NCBI GenBank assembly: GCA_006384855.1 | Contig: VCJN01002714.1 | Location: 1-64,000 of the forward strand | Source of the DNA: Tetraselmis striata | Lineage: Eukaryota > Chlorophyta > Chlorodendrophyceae > Chlorodendrales > Chlorodendraceae | Reading direction: 5' to 3' | Length of the DNA stretch: 64,000 nt | Shown here: one piece after another, positions 22,540 through 33,459 of the stretch | How the letters are laid out: every line of letters begins with the position of its first letter | How positions within the stretch are numbered: position 1 is the stretch's first letter | Program-made: the position numbers and the translations under genes | The notes under the pieces: model-generated | The model's database searches: none | Seen by the model: only the letters and a program-made list of their open reading frames with translations | Told to the model about the DNA's origin: nothing

Positions 22540-23940
22540 TGCCGGGAGAGGGATGGATGTCGAGTGTGTCGAAGAATGGCGTGTACACATGCAAGCACTG
22601 CCACGGCATCGTGACGGGCAGTAGTGAAAGGACGGCGCGAGAGCGGCACTTCCGGAAATACCCGAACTGTAGCCACTCGTTGAAGCGTGCGGCTAAGTTG
22701 CACCGCAAGGCCGCCTTATTACAAGCAGCAGCAGCAGGGCGGCAGCAGTAGCAACAGCAGCGGCAGGGGCGGCAGCAGGAGTAGCTGCAGCCGTCGGAAA
22801 CGGCCCGCCGGCGCCGGTCTCGGAGGACGATGTGATGGGTGTGGGGGAGGACCCCGTTGGCGAAGACGGTGTGGACATCGACGCGCCTGCGTGGCCGCCG
22901 GCGGACATGGAAGCTGCCGATGAGGGCGTGATACGGAAAGGCGATCCCGGTGACTTCTACATGAAGGTCATCGCCAAGAAGTTCCGGGGAGTATGGCACT
23001 ACGGCGTGATAACCGGCGTCGTTACCGAGTGGGTGTTGGAGGACTACGGCGGGGCGACCCAGTGGCGCGCTGTTTTCGAGGACGGTGACATTGTGGACCT
23101 TCTGCGTTCAGAGGTGAGTGGGCCCGGCCTGCGTGCGGGTGGCACCACTCAACTGCGGTTGTATGGAATCACACGCACCCGCCCGGTCGGCGTGGCAGGT
23201 TGTGGAGGCTATGGCGGCTGCCCAGGAGCACCCCCCTGTGGATGCGGACGGGGATGCTCGCTTGGTAACCGTCCATGAAGGCGATGACTTGTCCAGTGAA
23301 TCACGCACCTTGCCCGGCGTGCGTTCAACACAACCCGGCTGGCGGAGGCCAAGCACAACACTGGCTGCCATGGCGTGTGCCATGTGCATGTGGTCCTGGG
23401 CTATGTCAGCATGGTCAACCTCTTCCCGCTCGCGCCGTTCCACATGTTTTTTTTTGGCTTGGGAAGGGACTTCTGGAGGAAATTTGTCACCGTGCAGGGC
23501 CACATTGGATTCCGAGCTATGAAGCAGGAAGACCGGCGCCAGGCTTTAGTCCCGATACCCAGCAACTTTGGACGCGGGTTGCGCCCTTCGTTTGCGGTGT
23601 CCAAGAAGTCGAAAGGTAAACCCCCCCCCCCCCCCCCCCGGGCGTGGGCGTGGGCGTGGGCATGACGGCATTCCCCTCCATGACTGCAGGGTCAGGCAAG
23701 GTGACGGTGCACTCCGGCTGGGTCATGGAGGACTGCTTGCACCACATGGAAACATTTTCCATTCTTAACGCCGGTCCGCTGTTCGAGGAGGCCCGGGTGA
23801 AGGCGATCATGACCGAGAAGGAGCTTCGCGTCCCCAGGCGGTGCTTGGGCACATGTACAAGCGCATGCAAGGAGCTGCGTGGTTCGTCACGCGGTGGGGG
23901 TTGCATAATGTGGTGACGGAGGAGGACGGCCCCGAGCGCA
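22540..23940 (+). pseudogene. Transposase-like split gene, remnant
   Basis: Several exon-like pieces lie in order. At 22560-22750 there is a zinc-finger-like segment YTCKHCHGIVTG followed by H-x5-C-x2-H, resembling a BED finger. At 22832-23112 a segment with VWHYGVITGVVTEW and AVFEDGDIVDLL looks Tudor-like and ends at a donor GAG|GTGAGT. At about 23300-23618 the segment AKHNTGCHG ... PLAPFHMFFFGLGRDF resembles the D-x2-H region of tnp2/Plavaka-type transposases, ending at AAAG|GTAAAC beside a C-tract. A further piece around 23690-23970 ends in the 30-base minisatellite. Frames do not join cleanly throughout, and no complete catalytic triad can be followed. The family assignment is tentative. 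Confidence 0.4.
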
Positions 23941-23984
23941 AGGCGCAGGTGGACGCGCTCACCAGGGAGGGGAGGACTCTAGAC

Positions 23985-24355
23985 TCAGCGCGGCGCCAAG
24001 GCGCAGCGGCCGGGGCAGCGCGGCGCCAAGGCGCGGCGCCAAGGCGCGGCGCCAAGGCGCGGCGGCCGGGGCAGCGCGGCGCCAAGGCGCGGCGGCCGCG
24101 GCAGCGCGGCGCCAAGGCGCGGCGGCCGCGGCAGCGCGGCGCCAAGGCGCGGCGGCCGGGGCAGCGCGGCGCCAAGGCGCGGCGGCCGCGGCAGCGCGGC
24201 GCCAAGGTGGCGCCAAGGCGCGGCGGCCGGGGGAGCGCGGCGCCAAGGCGCGCCGGGGGAGGCCGGCGCCAAGGCGCGGCGGCCGCGGCAGCGCGGCGCC
24301 AAGGCGCGGCGGCCGGGGGAGCGCGGCGCCAAGGCGCGGCGGCCGGGGCAGCGGT
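23985..24355. repeat. 30-base minisatellite, about 12 units, related to the array at 35.5 kb
   Basis: The unit GGCGGCCGGGGCAGCGCGGC + GCCAAGGCGC repeats with G/C variants. It aligns base for base with the 30-base unit at 35549-36650 apart from a few substitutions, so the two arrays have a common origin. Long frames through it on both strands are artefacts of the 30-base period. Confidence 0.85.
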
Positions 24356-24845
24356 TGCTACCGATTGAGGCGTAGCATCGTTTGCAGTAGCAACGCAGCC
24401 TTTCCGGTTGCATAGTGTGACGCCGCCTGGATGTAACCCAGCAGTACGCGCAAAGTGCAAGTGCAAGCTGCTGATGGCGGGGATCCCGCGGGGGGGGGGG
24501 GGGGGCTGTGGGATAGGCGCGGCAGCGGTTGCTACCGAGTGAGGTGTCGCATCGTTTGCAGTAGCAACGCAGCCTTTCCGGTTGCATAGTGTGACGCCGC
24601 CTGGATGTAACCCAGCAGTACGCGCAAAGTGCAAGTGCAAGCTGCTGGTGGCGGGGATCCACGCGAGGTCGCAGGACGGTGCGCGAGGGGGGGGGGGGGG
24701 GGGGCAGCGGCTGTGGGATAGGCGGGGCAGCGGTTGCTACCGAGTGAGGCGTAGCATCGTTTGCAGTAGCAACGCAGCCTTTCCGGTTGCATAGTGTGAC
24801 ACCGCCTAGATGTAACCCAGCAGTACGCGCAAAGTGCAAGTGTTA
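24350..24845. repeat. About 180-200-base tandem repeat, 3 units, with G-tracts
   Basis: The segment GCAGCGGTTGCTACCGA recurs near 24351, 24521 and 24728, each time followed by TAGTGTGACGCCGCCT and, in units 1 and 2, by a G-tract (24491-24506 and 24688-24703). No coding potential is seen. Confidence 0.75.
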
Positions 24846-24884
24846 CACGTCCGTGTGCCCCACCCAATGACATTGCGCCCGACC

Positions 24885-25190
24885 TCACTGACGGCATGTC
24901 TCGCTCTCCTTCATCTCCAGGGCCGTCCGCCGCCTCACCCTGCGCACCCCACCAGCCGCGCGTGCCTTCTCGGAAGCCTCACACACGGCGGCGCGAGTCG
25001 CGTCGTGGAACGCGTCCCTGACATGGCGGAACTCCGCCCTCACCGTGGCCGTGGTCGGGCAGGGGACTGCCCGCTGATGGGTCGCCATGCATGGGTACTT
25101 GGGGCCGCACAAAGCCGGGGTGCCGTCGCAGCAACACTCCCAGTCCGTCCGTTGGCCGCAGTCCACGCACATGATAGTGCATGTGGCCGC
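24885..25190 (-). pseudogene. Cys-rich segment resembling a piggyBac C-terminal zinc ribbon
   Basis: The frame contains CVDCGQRTDWECCC then ALCGPKYPCMATH, i.e. C-x2-C, RT-x-W-x-C, LC, C-x3-H. This spacing resembles the cysteine-rich C-terminus of piggyBac-type transposases. The upstream minus-strand sequence (25200-25750) is an acidic, Ala/Pro-rich open stretch interrupted by stops; no DDD catalytic domain is found. It may be an internally deleted element. Confidence is low because the match rests on one short motif. Confidence 0.3.
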
Positions 25191-26228
25191 CTCCCGCCAC
25201 TGCTCGTAGTGCTCATGTCAACAAGGCGACGAGCAAGTCGGCATGTCCCGCAGGTGGCTGCGGGGCGGGTGGCGCGAGCCCAGCCTCGCTCGCCTCAACA
25301 ACCCCCTCAGCCCGATCAGTCGCCTCGACCACGGCCTCCTCCGCCTCCTGACGCGGCGCACCAGGCGCATCATCGTCGACTGGCAGGGCGTCCCCCCCCC
25401 CGCAACGGCGCCGTCGGCGGTGGCCGACGCCGTCGTGGCGGGGTGTTGTGAGGAGGCGGCCCTAGACATAGGTGGGGCCGGCACCGCCATGTGTTGCTCC
25501 ACATGCGGTGCGGTTCCTGACGCGACAGCTCCGTCGCACCAGTACCGGCGCCGGCACCCCACGCCTGCTGGGCTTACCACCAACCGGCATGTTTCCTTTG
25601 GGAGGCGGTTCATCCGCGTCGGAGGTGAGCGGCGGTGCCTGTGTGGGTGTCGATACTGCCCGGCCATTAGGGCTCCCGCCGCATGCCGCTCCGCCGACCC
25701 ACGCCGCGGCGTGTGCTGCGCCCCGCATAGTCGCCTCGAATATATTATACATGACGCGGGGACGGGGGGGGGGGGGGGGGGGGATTCGTGCGTTTCGTAT
25801 GTCGGCGGAACGGCGTGCGAAGCTGCGGCTGGCGAAGGTGGTGGAAGTAAGCGTGGCGGCGTCGGCGGCGTATTACCGTGCGTGCATGCGTGCGCAACCC
25901 CGCGGCAGCAAGCCCCGGACTCGGCGTGTTCCGGCGGCAGAGCTGCGAAGCCATGGACACGGTACGGGATGCCAAGTCTGGCTAAACAACTGCCGAGGCT
26001 GGCGGCTTAACCCCCATGTCCGACGGTTGAGGGACGGAAAGTGCGTAGAAGTTGATCGGCAAAGCGGGCATATACGCCTGGCTGTGCTAGGTTCCTATTA
26101 AGTAATGGCGGTTTGTGCTAAGTAATTCGTAGGGGTGGACCATGCAGCGCAGGTAGGGGGCGGTATAAATGAGGCCGGGCACATATACTGCTCCACGAAA
26201 CGACACTGTGGCACGTGTAGTTGAATAG

Positions 26229-26372
26229 ACCCCCCCCCCCCCCCCCCCCCCCCACCCCCCGCCGGGTCGGCCCGCCGACCCGCCACGGCATGTACTATCT
26301 GTCATGCATCGCCGGGGTATGTGTGAGTGGATGCCCCGCCGCCACATCCCCCCCCCCCCCCCCCCCCCCCCA
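26229..26372. repeat. Two long poly-C tracts
   Basis: Runs of about 24 and 22 C lie at 26229-26253 and 26350-26371, with no gene on either side that I recognise. Confidence 0.9.
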
Positions 26373-26514
26373 TTTACACTTGTGCACTCATTAAGTTTGG
26401 GCTGGTTTCGGAGCAGTACATGTACGTATGTATATACATACAATGGAACGTAGGACCTGCGCGGAAAGAGGCGGGGCTGGCGGAGTGCGTTGGGGGTGCG
26501 TAGAGTAGCGTGTT

Positions 26515-27635
26515 GGTGAGATTCGGGGTGCATCGGACGCCGGATGCCCATCCACCCAGCGTAAAAGGCGCGTACGTAATATTCACACTATATATTTACA
26601 CACAAATGTGTGAAAACCGGACATTCCGTGCCGGATGGGTGGGAATACGGCGTCCGATGCAGCCAAAACCCCAGCAACACGCTATTCTATGCACCGCCAA
26701 TGCACTCCGCCAGCACCGCCTCATTCTCTGTCGATTTCGAAAACGCCTTCACAGTATCCACCGCTAATAATTGCAATTGCCACCGTGTAATGTTGTCACG
26801 ATGTGCGCACACAACAACACTTACTACCGGTTCCGACGCGGATGGAGGCGGGGCTTGCGGAGTGCGTTGGGGGTGCGTAGAGTAGCGTGCTGCAAATAAT
26901 TGGGGTGCATCGGACGCCGGATGCCCATCCACCCGGCGTAAAAGACGCGTAATATTCACACTATATTAACACACAAATGTGTGAAAACCGGACATTCCGT
27001 GCCGGATGGGTGGGAATACGGCGTCCGATGCAGTCAAAACCCCAGCAACACGCTATTCTATGCACCGCCAATGCACTCCGCCAGCACCGCCTCATTCTCT
27101 GTCGATTTCGAAAACGCCTTCACATTATCCACCGCTAATAATTGCAATTGCCACCGTGTAATGTTGTCACGATGTGCGCACACAACAACACTTACTACCG
27201 GTTCCGACGCGGATGGAGGCGGGGCTTGCGGAGTGCGTTGGGGGTGCGTAGAGTAGCGTGCTGCAAATAATTGGGGTGCATCGGACGCCGGATGCCCATC
27301 CACCCGGCGTAAAAGACGCGTAATATTCACACTATATTAACACACAAATGTGTGAAAACCGGATATTCCGTGCCGGATTGATAGGAATACGGCGTCCGAT
27401 GCAGCCAAAACCCCAGCAACACGCTATTCTATGCACCGCCAATGCACTCCGCCAGCACCGCCTCATTCTCTGTCGATTTCGAAAACGGCTTCACATTATC
27501 CACCGCTAATTGCAATTGCCACCGTGTAATGTTGTCACGATGTGCGCACACAACAACACTTACTACCGGTTCCGACGCGGATGGAGGCGGGGCTTGCGGA
27601 GTGCATTGGCGGTGCGTAGAGTAGCGCGGCCTGTG
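26515..27635. repeat. 371-base tandem repeat, 3 units, with internal inverted repeat
   Basis: Units start near 26515, 26886 and 27257; the segment ACATTCCGTGCCGGATGGGT recurs at a period of 371. Each unit has TGCATCGGACGCC near one end and its inverse GGCGTCCGATGCA about 110 bases away, so each could fold or be a MITE amplified in tandem. Confidence 0.85.
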
Positions 27636-27929
27636 ACCTCCACTCAAGTGGAAGGTGCGCCCCCTCAGCTAGCCCTACGTTCGCCCTAGCTAGTCGATCT
27701 AACCACCGCACAGTCCCTGAAAGCAATTCCAAAGATCCGATCATGTCAAATACACGCGAGCAACCGCATACATAGCCATACAGCCGGTACAGCCGAGTAC
27801 TGGTATACCGCGCTATACTAGTATCGATACCGGGCAGCCGAGTATCGATACGAGTATAGCCAACAGTCCCCGACGTCCACGTGTTAGGGCGCGCCCGACT
27901 TGGCTGATCTACTAAATGGGTTATACATG

Positions 27930-28270
27930 TATTTTTTAAGACCATATGAAAACGTGACATATGTGCACATGTGGCGCCACATGTGCACATGTGTCGCCAG
28001 ATGTGCACATGTGTCATCTGGGGACACATGTGCACATTTGTCATGTTACTTTTGACACATGTGCACATGTGTTGCCTTGTGACACATCTGCATATGTGTC
28101 AAAATCAAAACGACACATATGCACATGTGCTAGCACATGTACACATATGTCATTTTTCGGCTGATCACGACACATGTGCACATGAGGCATGAACAGTATG
28201 GCTCATGTGCATATATGTGGCCCGACACGTGACACATGTACACATGTGTCATTTTCGAGTGTGAGATAAG
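27930..28270 (+). repeat. Palindromic ACATGTGCACATGT array, orientation +
   Basis: About ten copies of the 14-base perfect palindrome ACATGTGCACATGT or close variants (ACATGTACACATGT, ATATGCACATGT) occur, many extended to GACACATGTGCACATGTGTC. The left flank AAGACCATATGAAAACGTGACA is shared, inverted, with the array at 38990-39320. Confidence 0.85.
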
Positions 28271-28530
28271 ACACATATATATGAATGCAAGTTCATTTTC
28301 GACCGCGGAATTCGAGCGTGGGGTTCTAATTAATAAATATTGAAATATAAGTATTCCAAAAGGCACAAATTAACTATTTAAGCATGCCGGCCACTCGTTT
28401 GATGCCCTCAAAATGTATATAAAGGCACTACAAAGCAACATCAGCCAGTAATGTACAAAAGGATGTCGTCAGCATTTAGACAATGGCAAAGTTAGTGTTG
28501 GCAGGTGTCATATCATTACAATGCTGCGAA
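28271..28530. other. AT-rich stretch, nothing recognised
   Basis: This block is more AT-rich than its surroundings and lies between the palindrome array and the CXC-like fragment. No coding frame or repeat is visible. Confidence 0.4.
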
Positions 28531-28833
28531 CTACTTTAGGACACGGACATGGGTCCGAACTTGGCTAGTGGAAGCACCCTCGTCGTAGTAAATGTTCTCA
28601 CAGTTACTGCTGCCATTGTGACACCGGGAGTTGCATTTCCTGCGTGCTTTGCGGCATGCACATACATTGGTTCTGCACGGACCCTTGCAACTACACCTCA
28701 ACACACCATGGACACCAAGTAGGGATATAGAAGCCAAAGCATTGCGCACTGATATGTGTTTCCAGTTGGCTTTCTCTCGCCATTGTTCAAACTCATCCTG
28801 CAGCATGTGTTGCGCTGGGACACTGTCACGCAC
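28531..28833 (-). pseudogene. CXC-like cysteine-rich domain, C-terminal fragment (copy 2)
   Basis: The 100-residue frame holds LRCSCKGPCRTNVCACRKAR then RKCNSRC and C-x-N, with the same spacing as copy 1 at 17072-17368. Just upstream on the minus strand (28930-28870) is KLVFHVTEHGHFRLATKA, resembling the C-terminal region of retroviral-type/KRBA2-like integrases that carry this cysteine tail, but a TGA and a frame change separate it from the cysteine domain. Another Cys-rich minus-strand frame lies at 29030-29566 (CDVCHNMCFFN). This is probably the 3' end of a decayed integrase-bearing element. Confidence 0.45.
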
Positions 28834-29818
28834 AGGATGAATATCGCCGTGGCCAAAAGTTAGCCTTATGACTCAAGCCTTGGTCGCAAGCCTGAAATGG
28901 CCATGCTCAGTGACATGAAACACCAGTTTAAAGCCATGATATGTCACACACCCAATAAATCAATATCAAATGCACATAGTACGTAGGCAATGCCATACCA
29001 AAAATACATTTACATATACACATGGCTTGTTACCTCGATGACGATGCACACCAAGCATTGTGCATCTGACTTGGAGCGGTCGACGCTTGGATTTGGGATA
29101 CGGACGCCATCGCCAACCAATTGTGCTGGCCCATGACGTGCAGCCACTCTGGTCTGCATTGCTTGGCCTGAACGTCAGCACACCTAGACCTGATGGCTTG
29201 GCGCGCTGGCGTGTCTGCGACGTCCGGGTCTAATTGGACAGACCGCTCCGGTGACTCAGAGCGCACCCAGCAGGATGTCAAACACAAACGCCCGAAGAAC
29301 GCGCGGCTGAAGGCGCTCGCTACGCTGCCGTATGCAGCCCTCTCCACGGGCACCTCCTTTTGTTTGTACATCCAGCACACCACGATTTCGCAGCACCTCC
29401 GCCAGCCGCATCCCCCCGTCGCGTCCACGTACAGCCCTGCCCGGCTCCGACACGGAGCGTCAGACGTTGCGACGTTGAAGAAGCACATGTTATGGCAAAC
29501 ATCACATCGCCGCGGCGCAAAAGCAGCACACCAAACTCTGCGCAAGAGCCAATGCTGTGCCATCAATGGTGCTGACGGATGGGTGGATACATTATTATTT
29601 TCTTTTCATAATTTAACATTCTCATACATGTGCTACGGGTGCAGACGCGGTATTGAAAACACGGGGAGTAGGAACTTGCCTTGCGTCCCACGTCAAATCT
29701 AGACGTAACAATAGCGGAACTGTAGGGAGTGCTCTTTTATAGCTTGAATAACTTGAGGCTTACAACAAAAATCTTATGGGTGAGTTGGCACCGGTACTTC
29801 TAATATCAAATATCATCA

Positions 29819-30294
29819 CACCGGTTCCCCGGGTACTCGCTAAATGAATTCCTCCCGGGGTATAAGCTGTGTATAGCGGGGTCACAATCCTGAGATGCAA
29901 CTACCGAAACGAGTGCGAATAGTGATTAGTGTCCGGTTGGTACAGTCAAATATAACGTCAGTTGATCAAAACTCAGAGCCCACGTGACCACCCGTCTCGC
30001 CAACCCATCCCGCCCCACCGATGCCAGTCGAACACACCGGCCGGCACCATCACGCGCATACCGCGGTAGCAGCGCGCTAACGTAGGCATATGGTGGCGTT
30101 CAGGTGCCTCGTCTTGTGTGTCGCGGGCAGGGATGGGGCTGGCGGCGGGATACTGAGGGAGGAGCGCGAGCGGTCACGTGCTAATATTTCGCACGCAGCG
30201 CGTGCCACGTGCCAAAAAGCGTTGCCAGCTACACATCTCGGATTTGAGCCCCGGTTACGGTCTTCAGAAACGAGTACCTACGCGAACCGGTGTG
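29819..30294. repeat. Dispersed MITE-like repeat, copy 2
   Basis: This is the second copy of 9820-10297. Both ends are visible: the left CACACCGGTTC and the right GAACCGGTGTG form an 11-base perfect inverted repeat, extended outward by ATC/GAT. The element is non-coding. Confidence 0.75.
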
Positions 30295-30434
30295 ATATTT
30301 TATGTCGATTTGTTTTTACATCAAGTACGACAGAACAAGCTATCAGCCATGATGGCATGCCGTCAAGCGTGCGGCAAAGCGTGCACCGCAAAGGCGATGG
30401 CGATGCGGACGGCGGCAAGCCCGGGAGGGGCAAC

Positions 30435-30668
30435 CTAGCAGGTGTTGCCACCGGAGCAGGTGCACTCCGCGATCTCCTCATGGGTTGCCACGCCGCCGGC
30501 CTCCATGTTACCGTCGCCCAGACGCAGCGACCCCAATGACAGGTCGCCGCTGTTGCCGTCCCCTGTATCCACGGCGGGGCAGATAAAGTACAACAAGGTG
30601 GGGTGGAGCTGCGCCATGGCGTCACGGAGCGCTGTCAACGTGGGGTTCCACTCACCCTGCAGCTCCAC
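30435..30668 (-). CDS. Candidate terminal exon of an unrecognised protein
   Basis: After an acceptor GGGCGCAG at 30669-30670 the frame runs for 77 residues, from VELQGEWNPTLTALRDAMAQ through LLYFICPAVDTGDG to a TGA after CTCSGGNTC. Codon use looks coding, and the segment is soluble with several Cys near the end. Upstream it is separated by a C-tract plus (CA)n (30749-30790) that probably lies in an intron. It may be the last exon of the gene whose first exon is at 31786-32199. I do not recognise the family. Confidence 0.35.
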   Translation of the reverse strand: MELQGEWNPTLTALRDAMAQLHPTLLYFICPAVDTGDGNSGDLSLGSLRLGDGNMEAGGVATHEEIAECTCSGGNTC

Positions 30669-30748
30669 CTGCGCCCACGCCCCAAGCGCAGAGTTAGGCA
30701 AGCCGCCGTCGGGTCGAGCACAGCGATGAGAGGCGGCAACATGCAGGA

Positions 30749-30754
30749 ACCCCC

Positions 30755-30785
<31 letters not shown>

Positions 30786-30792
30786 ACACCCA
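30749..30792. repeat. Poly-C plus (CA)n microsatellite
   Basis: About 22 C are followed by about ten CA units. Confidence 0.9.
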
Positions 30793-31785
30793 CCCAACAC
30801 ACACACAAGCCCCAAGCACACCTGCATGGGCTCCCTGGAGGGACATTCACATACTCCCAGGCGGGCGCACCATAGCCTTGTTCGCTTCGCCACTGAGAGC
30901 CGCGAGGTCACTTAGCACGCCGCATCCGCTGCGGAAGCTCGGCGCCTGGCCCTGACTGGAACCTCACACCACGACAAGGATGCGCGCCACCTCTGTCTTG
31001 GCGTTCGACCCCACGCATTGGCGCCTGCGGCCCCGAGCTCGGCGGGGGCCGCCGCTGCTTGCAACGTGTTTCGTCGCTCGTCTGCCTGCTGGTCCGGCTG
31101 CTGAGCATCGACAGCGGGGTCAGAGCAGACTAGAAGGGGAGACATGTTGCTAGCTCACAGGAAGTGGGGTGGGGGGGGGGGTGGGGGAGGACATGCTCAT
31201 TCTCCGCCTCAGCCGCCGCCACCGCCTGCCATATTGCTTCCTCTGTTGGTTGGCTCGCGCAAGGTCCCGGCCCTGATGCGGACGGGTGCAATGGCCTCTT
31301 GACCAATACTTGACCAATTCTTGATCCCCGCCACAAGTGAGAAGTTCGAATTTTCTCGCAGTAGGGGCTGCCTTCTTCCTTTCCTGAAACCATAGCAACC
31401 GGGTCGAGGAGGGAAGTAAGACCATATCTAAAGCATACCATTGTTCAATTGTGTCAGGGATCATGAGAGATATAGGAAGGAGACGACGAGAGAGGGCGGC
31501 GGGGAGCAGGGGTGGAGATCGGGGGCATCATAGTCCAAGATCGCGCGAGGCAGGAACGCCATTGTCATATAATATTATCGGTTCGTTGGTTTAGGGAGGC
31601 GAGGGACAGAGAGACTGCTGGGAGAACGACAGAGAGCCGGGGGGAGGGGGGGGGAGTTCGTTCGTTCTAGCCGAGCATCGCAAGGCGAGAGCGCCCATGG
31701 GCAACGTGGAGTAGGGGCGAGTGGCGGACGGCGGCCGCGGCGGCTCTTCGGCGGCGGCGGCGGCGGGGTGGCGTTGGCGGCTTAC

Positions 31786-32199
31786 CTCCGATCCTACATC
31801 AAGGGTGCCGTATATGCCCAAGCACTCCAGAGCTTGTGCGTACTCCGACTCGAATAATAGTGTCATGCTCTTCGCTTTGTTGGCCATATGCTCCTGGAGC
31901 TTGGCGTTGAAAATCTGCCGATGCAGGTCGACCATGTAGGCAGTGTCCTCTGGAGGCGGCACAACGTTGGGAGCGGGTGCATGTAGGCCGGCAGCGCCAC
32001 GGTGCGCCGGGCACCCCCGTGCTGTGCAGCGTTGGCGCCATCCGGAGCGATAGCCGCCGCGGCTGGCTGGCCGTCGAGCATGACGTCCCGCAGTCGAGAC
32101 CGCCTCGCCGGTTGGGGCCGGCGCCGGAGGGGGGAAAGGGGGTAAGGCGGGCTCGGAGTAAGGGTAGTGAGTGCGCGATCCAACCTGTGCACGCGCCAT
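31786..32199 (-). CDS. Candidate first exon of an unrecognised protein
   Basis: An ATG at 32199 opens a 138-codon frame that ends at a good donor TCGGAG|GTAAGC. The N-terminal half is Pro/Ala/Arg-rich. The C-terminal half is helical and coding-like (LHRQIFNAKLQEHMANKAKS, then EYAQALECLGIYGTLDVGSE). Possible internal exons lie around 31180-31275 (QPTEEAIWQAVAAAEAENE, donor CCT|GTGAGC) and 31000-31130. The ATG lies only 40 bases from the left end of the 6.6 kb TIR element at 32239, which probably landed in this gene's 5' region. No family is recognised, and the middle of the exon is open in a second frame. Confidence 0.4.
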
Positions 32200-32275
32200 T
32201 TTGAACTGGCGGGCGAAGCGCCGCCCGCGCGCCCGCCGGAAAAAGGGCGATTATTGAGTCAAAATGGGCACATTT

Positions 32276-32348
32276 CTGGACTCAAAATTGCACCCCCCTT
32301 AACTCAATATTGTACCCCTTTTGGGGGGTGCAAATTTGAGTCCAGCCT
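32276..32348. repeat. Left-end hairpin of element copy B
   Basis: CTGGACTCAAAATTGCACCC and, 20-odd bases later, GGGTGCAAATTTGAGTCCAG are near-perfect inverses. Confidence 0.8.
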
Positions 32349-32745
32349 AACACTGTACGAATGTACTGTGAAATTGGCTTCCTTTTCTTGCCAACACTGT
32401 ACGAGGTACTGTTCAGTGAAAGTAACCTTCACTATGTACTACACGCATGTCCACCGCCCTTTGACGAGATGCGTCGCTACCCTTCCACGCCAACCGTTTT
32501 TTCTGGCCTCGAATGCTACGCCGCCACTGTGCTTCCCACTCATCTACCCCTCGCAAGCTCCCTCGCGCTTGTATTCTTTGAGGCATCTTAACGCTTCTCG
32601 GTGCACAAAAGCATGGCAGACCGTCCTCGCAGAGCAAAACGCACATCTGCCCGCTTGCACAGTTCTGTGCGTGGCGGGGACATCTGCGGCTGCACTTGGC
32701 TTTGACCCAACGAGCAGGGCTCTCGACACACTGCTAGTGACCCCC

Positions 32746-33039
32746 ATGGCGCAAGATTCTCCGCAGATGCACTTGCGTTCCGGCAGGAGGGCGTCTCAGG
32801 CGCCAATACCCACGACTCAGCCCATGAGGCCCATACAGCCGGGCGGTGGGCAACATGGAAGCGGACCGCTATGGCCCGGGGCCGGAGATTCGCAGCCTTC
32901 GCCGTACGGCGAGCCTCAGCCTGACCCCCCAAGCCTCAAGGTGTGCCACCTTTGGTCCCTCTCCCAGGAGCGACTCCAACGGTACGCGGACTCGCATCTT
33001 CGCTTGCATCTCTCATCAGGGCGCCGTGGACTGCGTTAA
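32746..33039 (+). CDS. Short frame at the left of element copy B, unrecognised
   Basis: A 97-residue frame begins MAQDSPQMHLRSGRRASQAP and is Pro/Gly/Arg-rich, reminiscent of a gag-like or ORF1-like N-terminus. The corresponding part of copy A lies mostly outside the window. It ends shortly after the position matching base 1 of copy A. Whether it is expressed is unknown; no domain is recognised. Confidence 0.3.
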   Translation: MAQDSPQMHLRSGRRASQAPIPTTQPMRPIQPGGGQHGSGPLWPGAGDSQPSPYGEPQPDPPSLKVCHLWSLSQERLQRYADSHLRLHLSSGRRGLR

Positions 33040-33459
33040 GCGCACCTCGCCGTCGCGCATCTCGACATGAGTGGTGACACCCGCCCCGTTTCCCACCCGC
33101 TTCGTGTTTTCGTCCTTGTCTGCCAACGACCTCTAACACATCATGCACGATCCGCGATACCCGATGACCTCAGACTGCAAGAGAGGGGCAGGGACGAGAG
33201 GCAGCACGGTGAACATGCGGGCCTTCTTGGCCTCTGAAGACCACCGGCTTGTGTAGAACGAGTTGCGGGAGATTTGCAACGAGTATGTCCAAGAAGCTCA
33301 CCGGCAGATGCGAATCTCGCCCCCTGGTAAAATGGCCCGGCGAAAGCCCTCGTCATGGCAGACCCGGACTACGGCTCGGGTCCTGCCAATGTCGACAGCG
33401 TGGCGGGGGGGGGGGGGGGGGGGGGGGCTGCTCCTCATCATCTTTCTCAATTGCTGCGC

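Noticed and set aside
24834..25451. A 205-codon plus-strand frame and neighbouring Arg/Pro-rich frames at 25-26 kb
   Set aside because: Frames on both strands are open because of GC-rich composition; they are low-complexity, with no splice support or family features.
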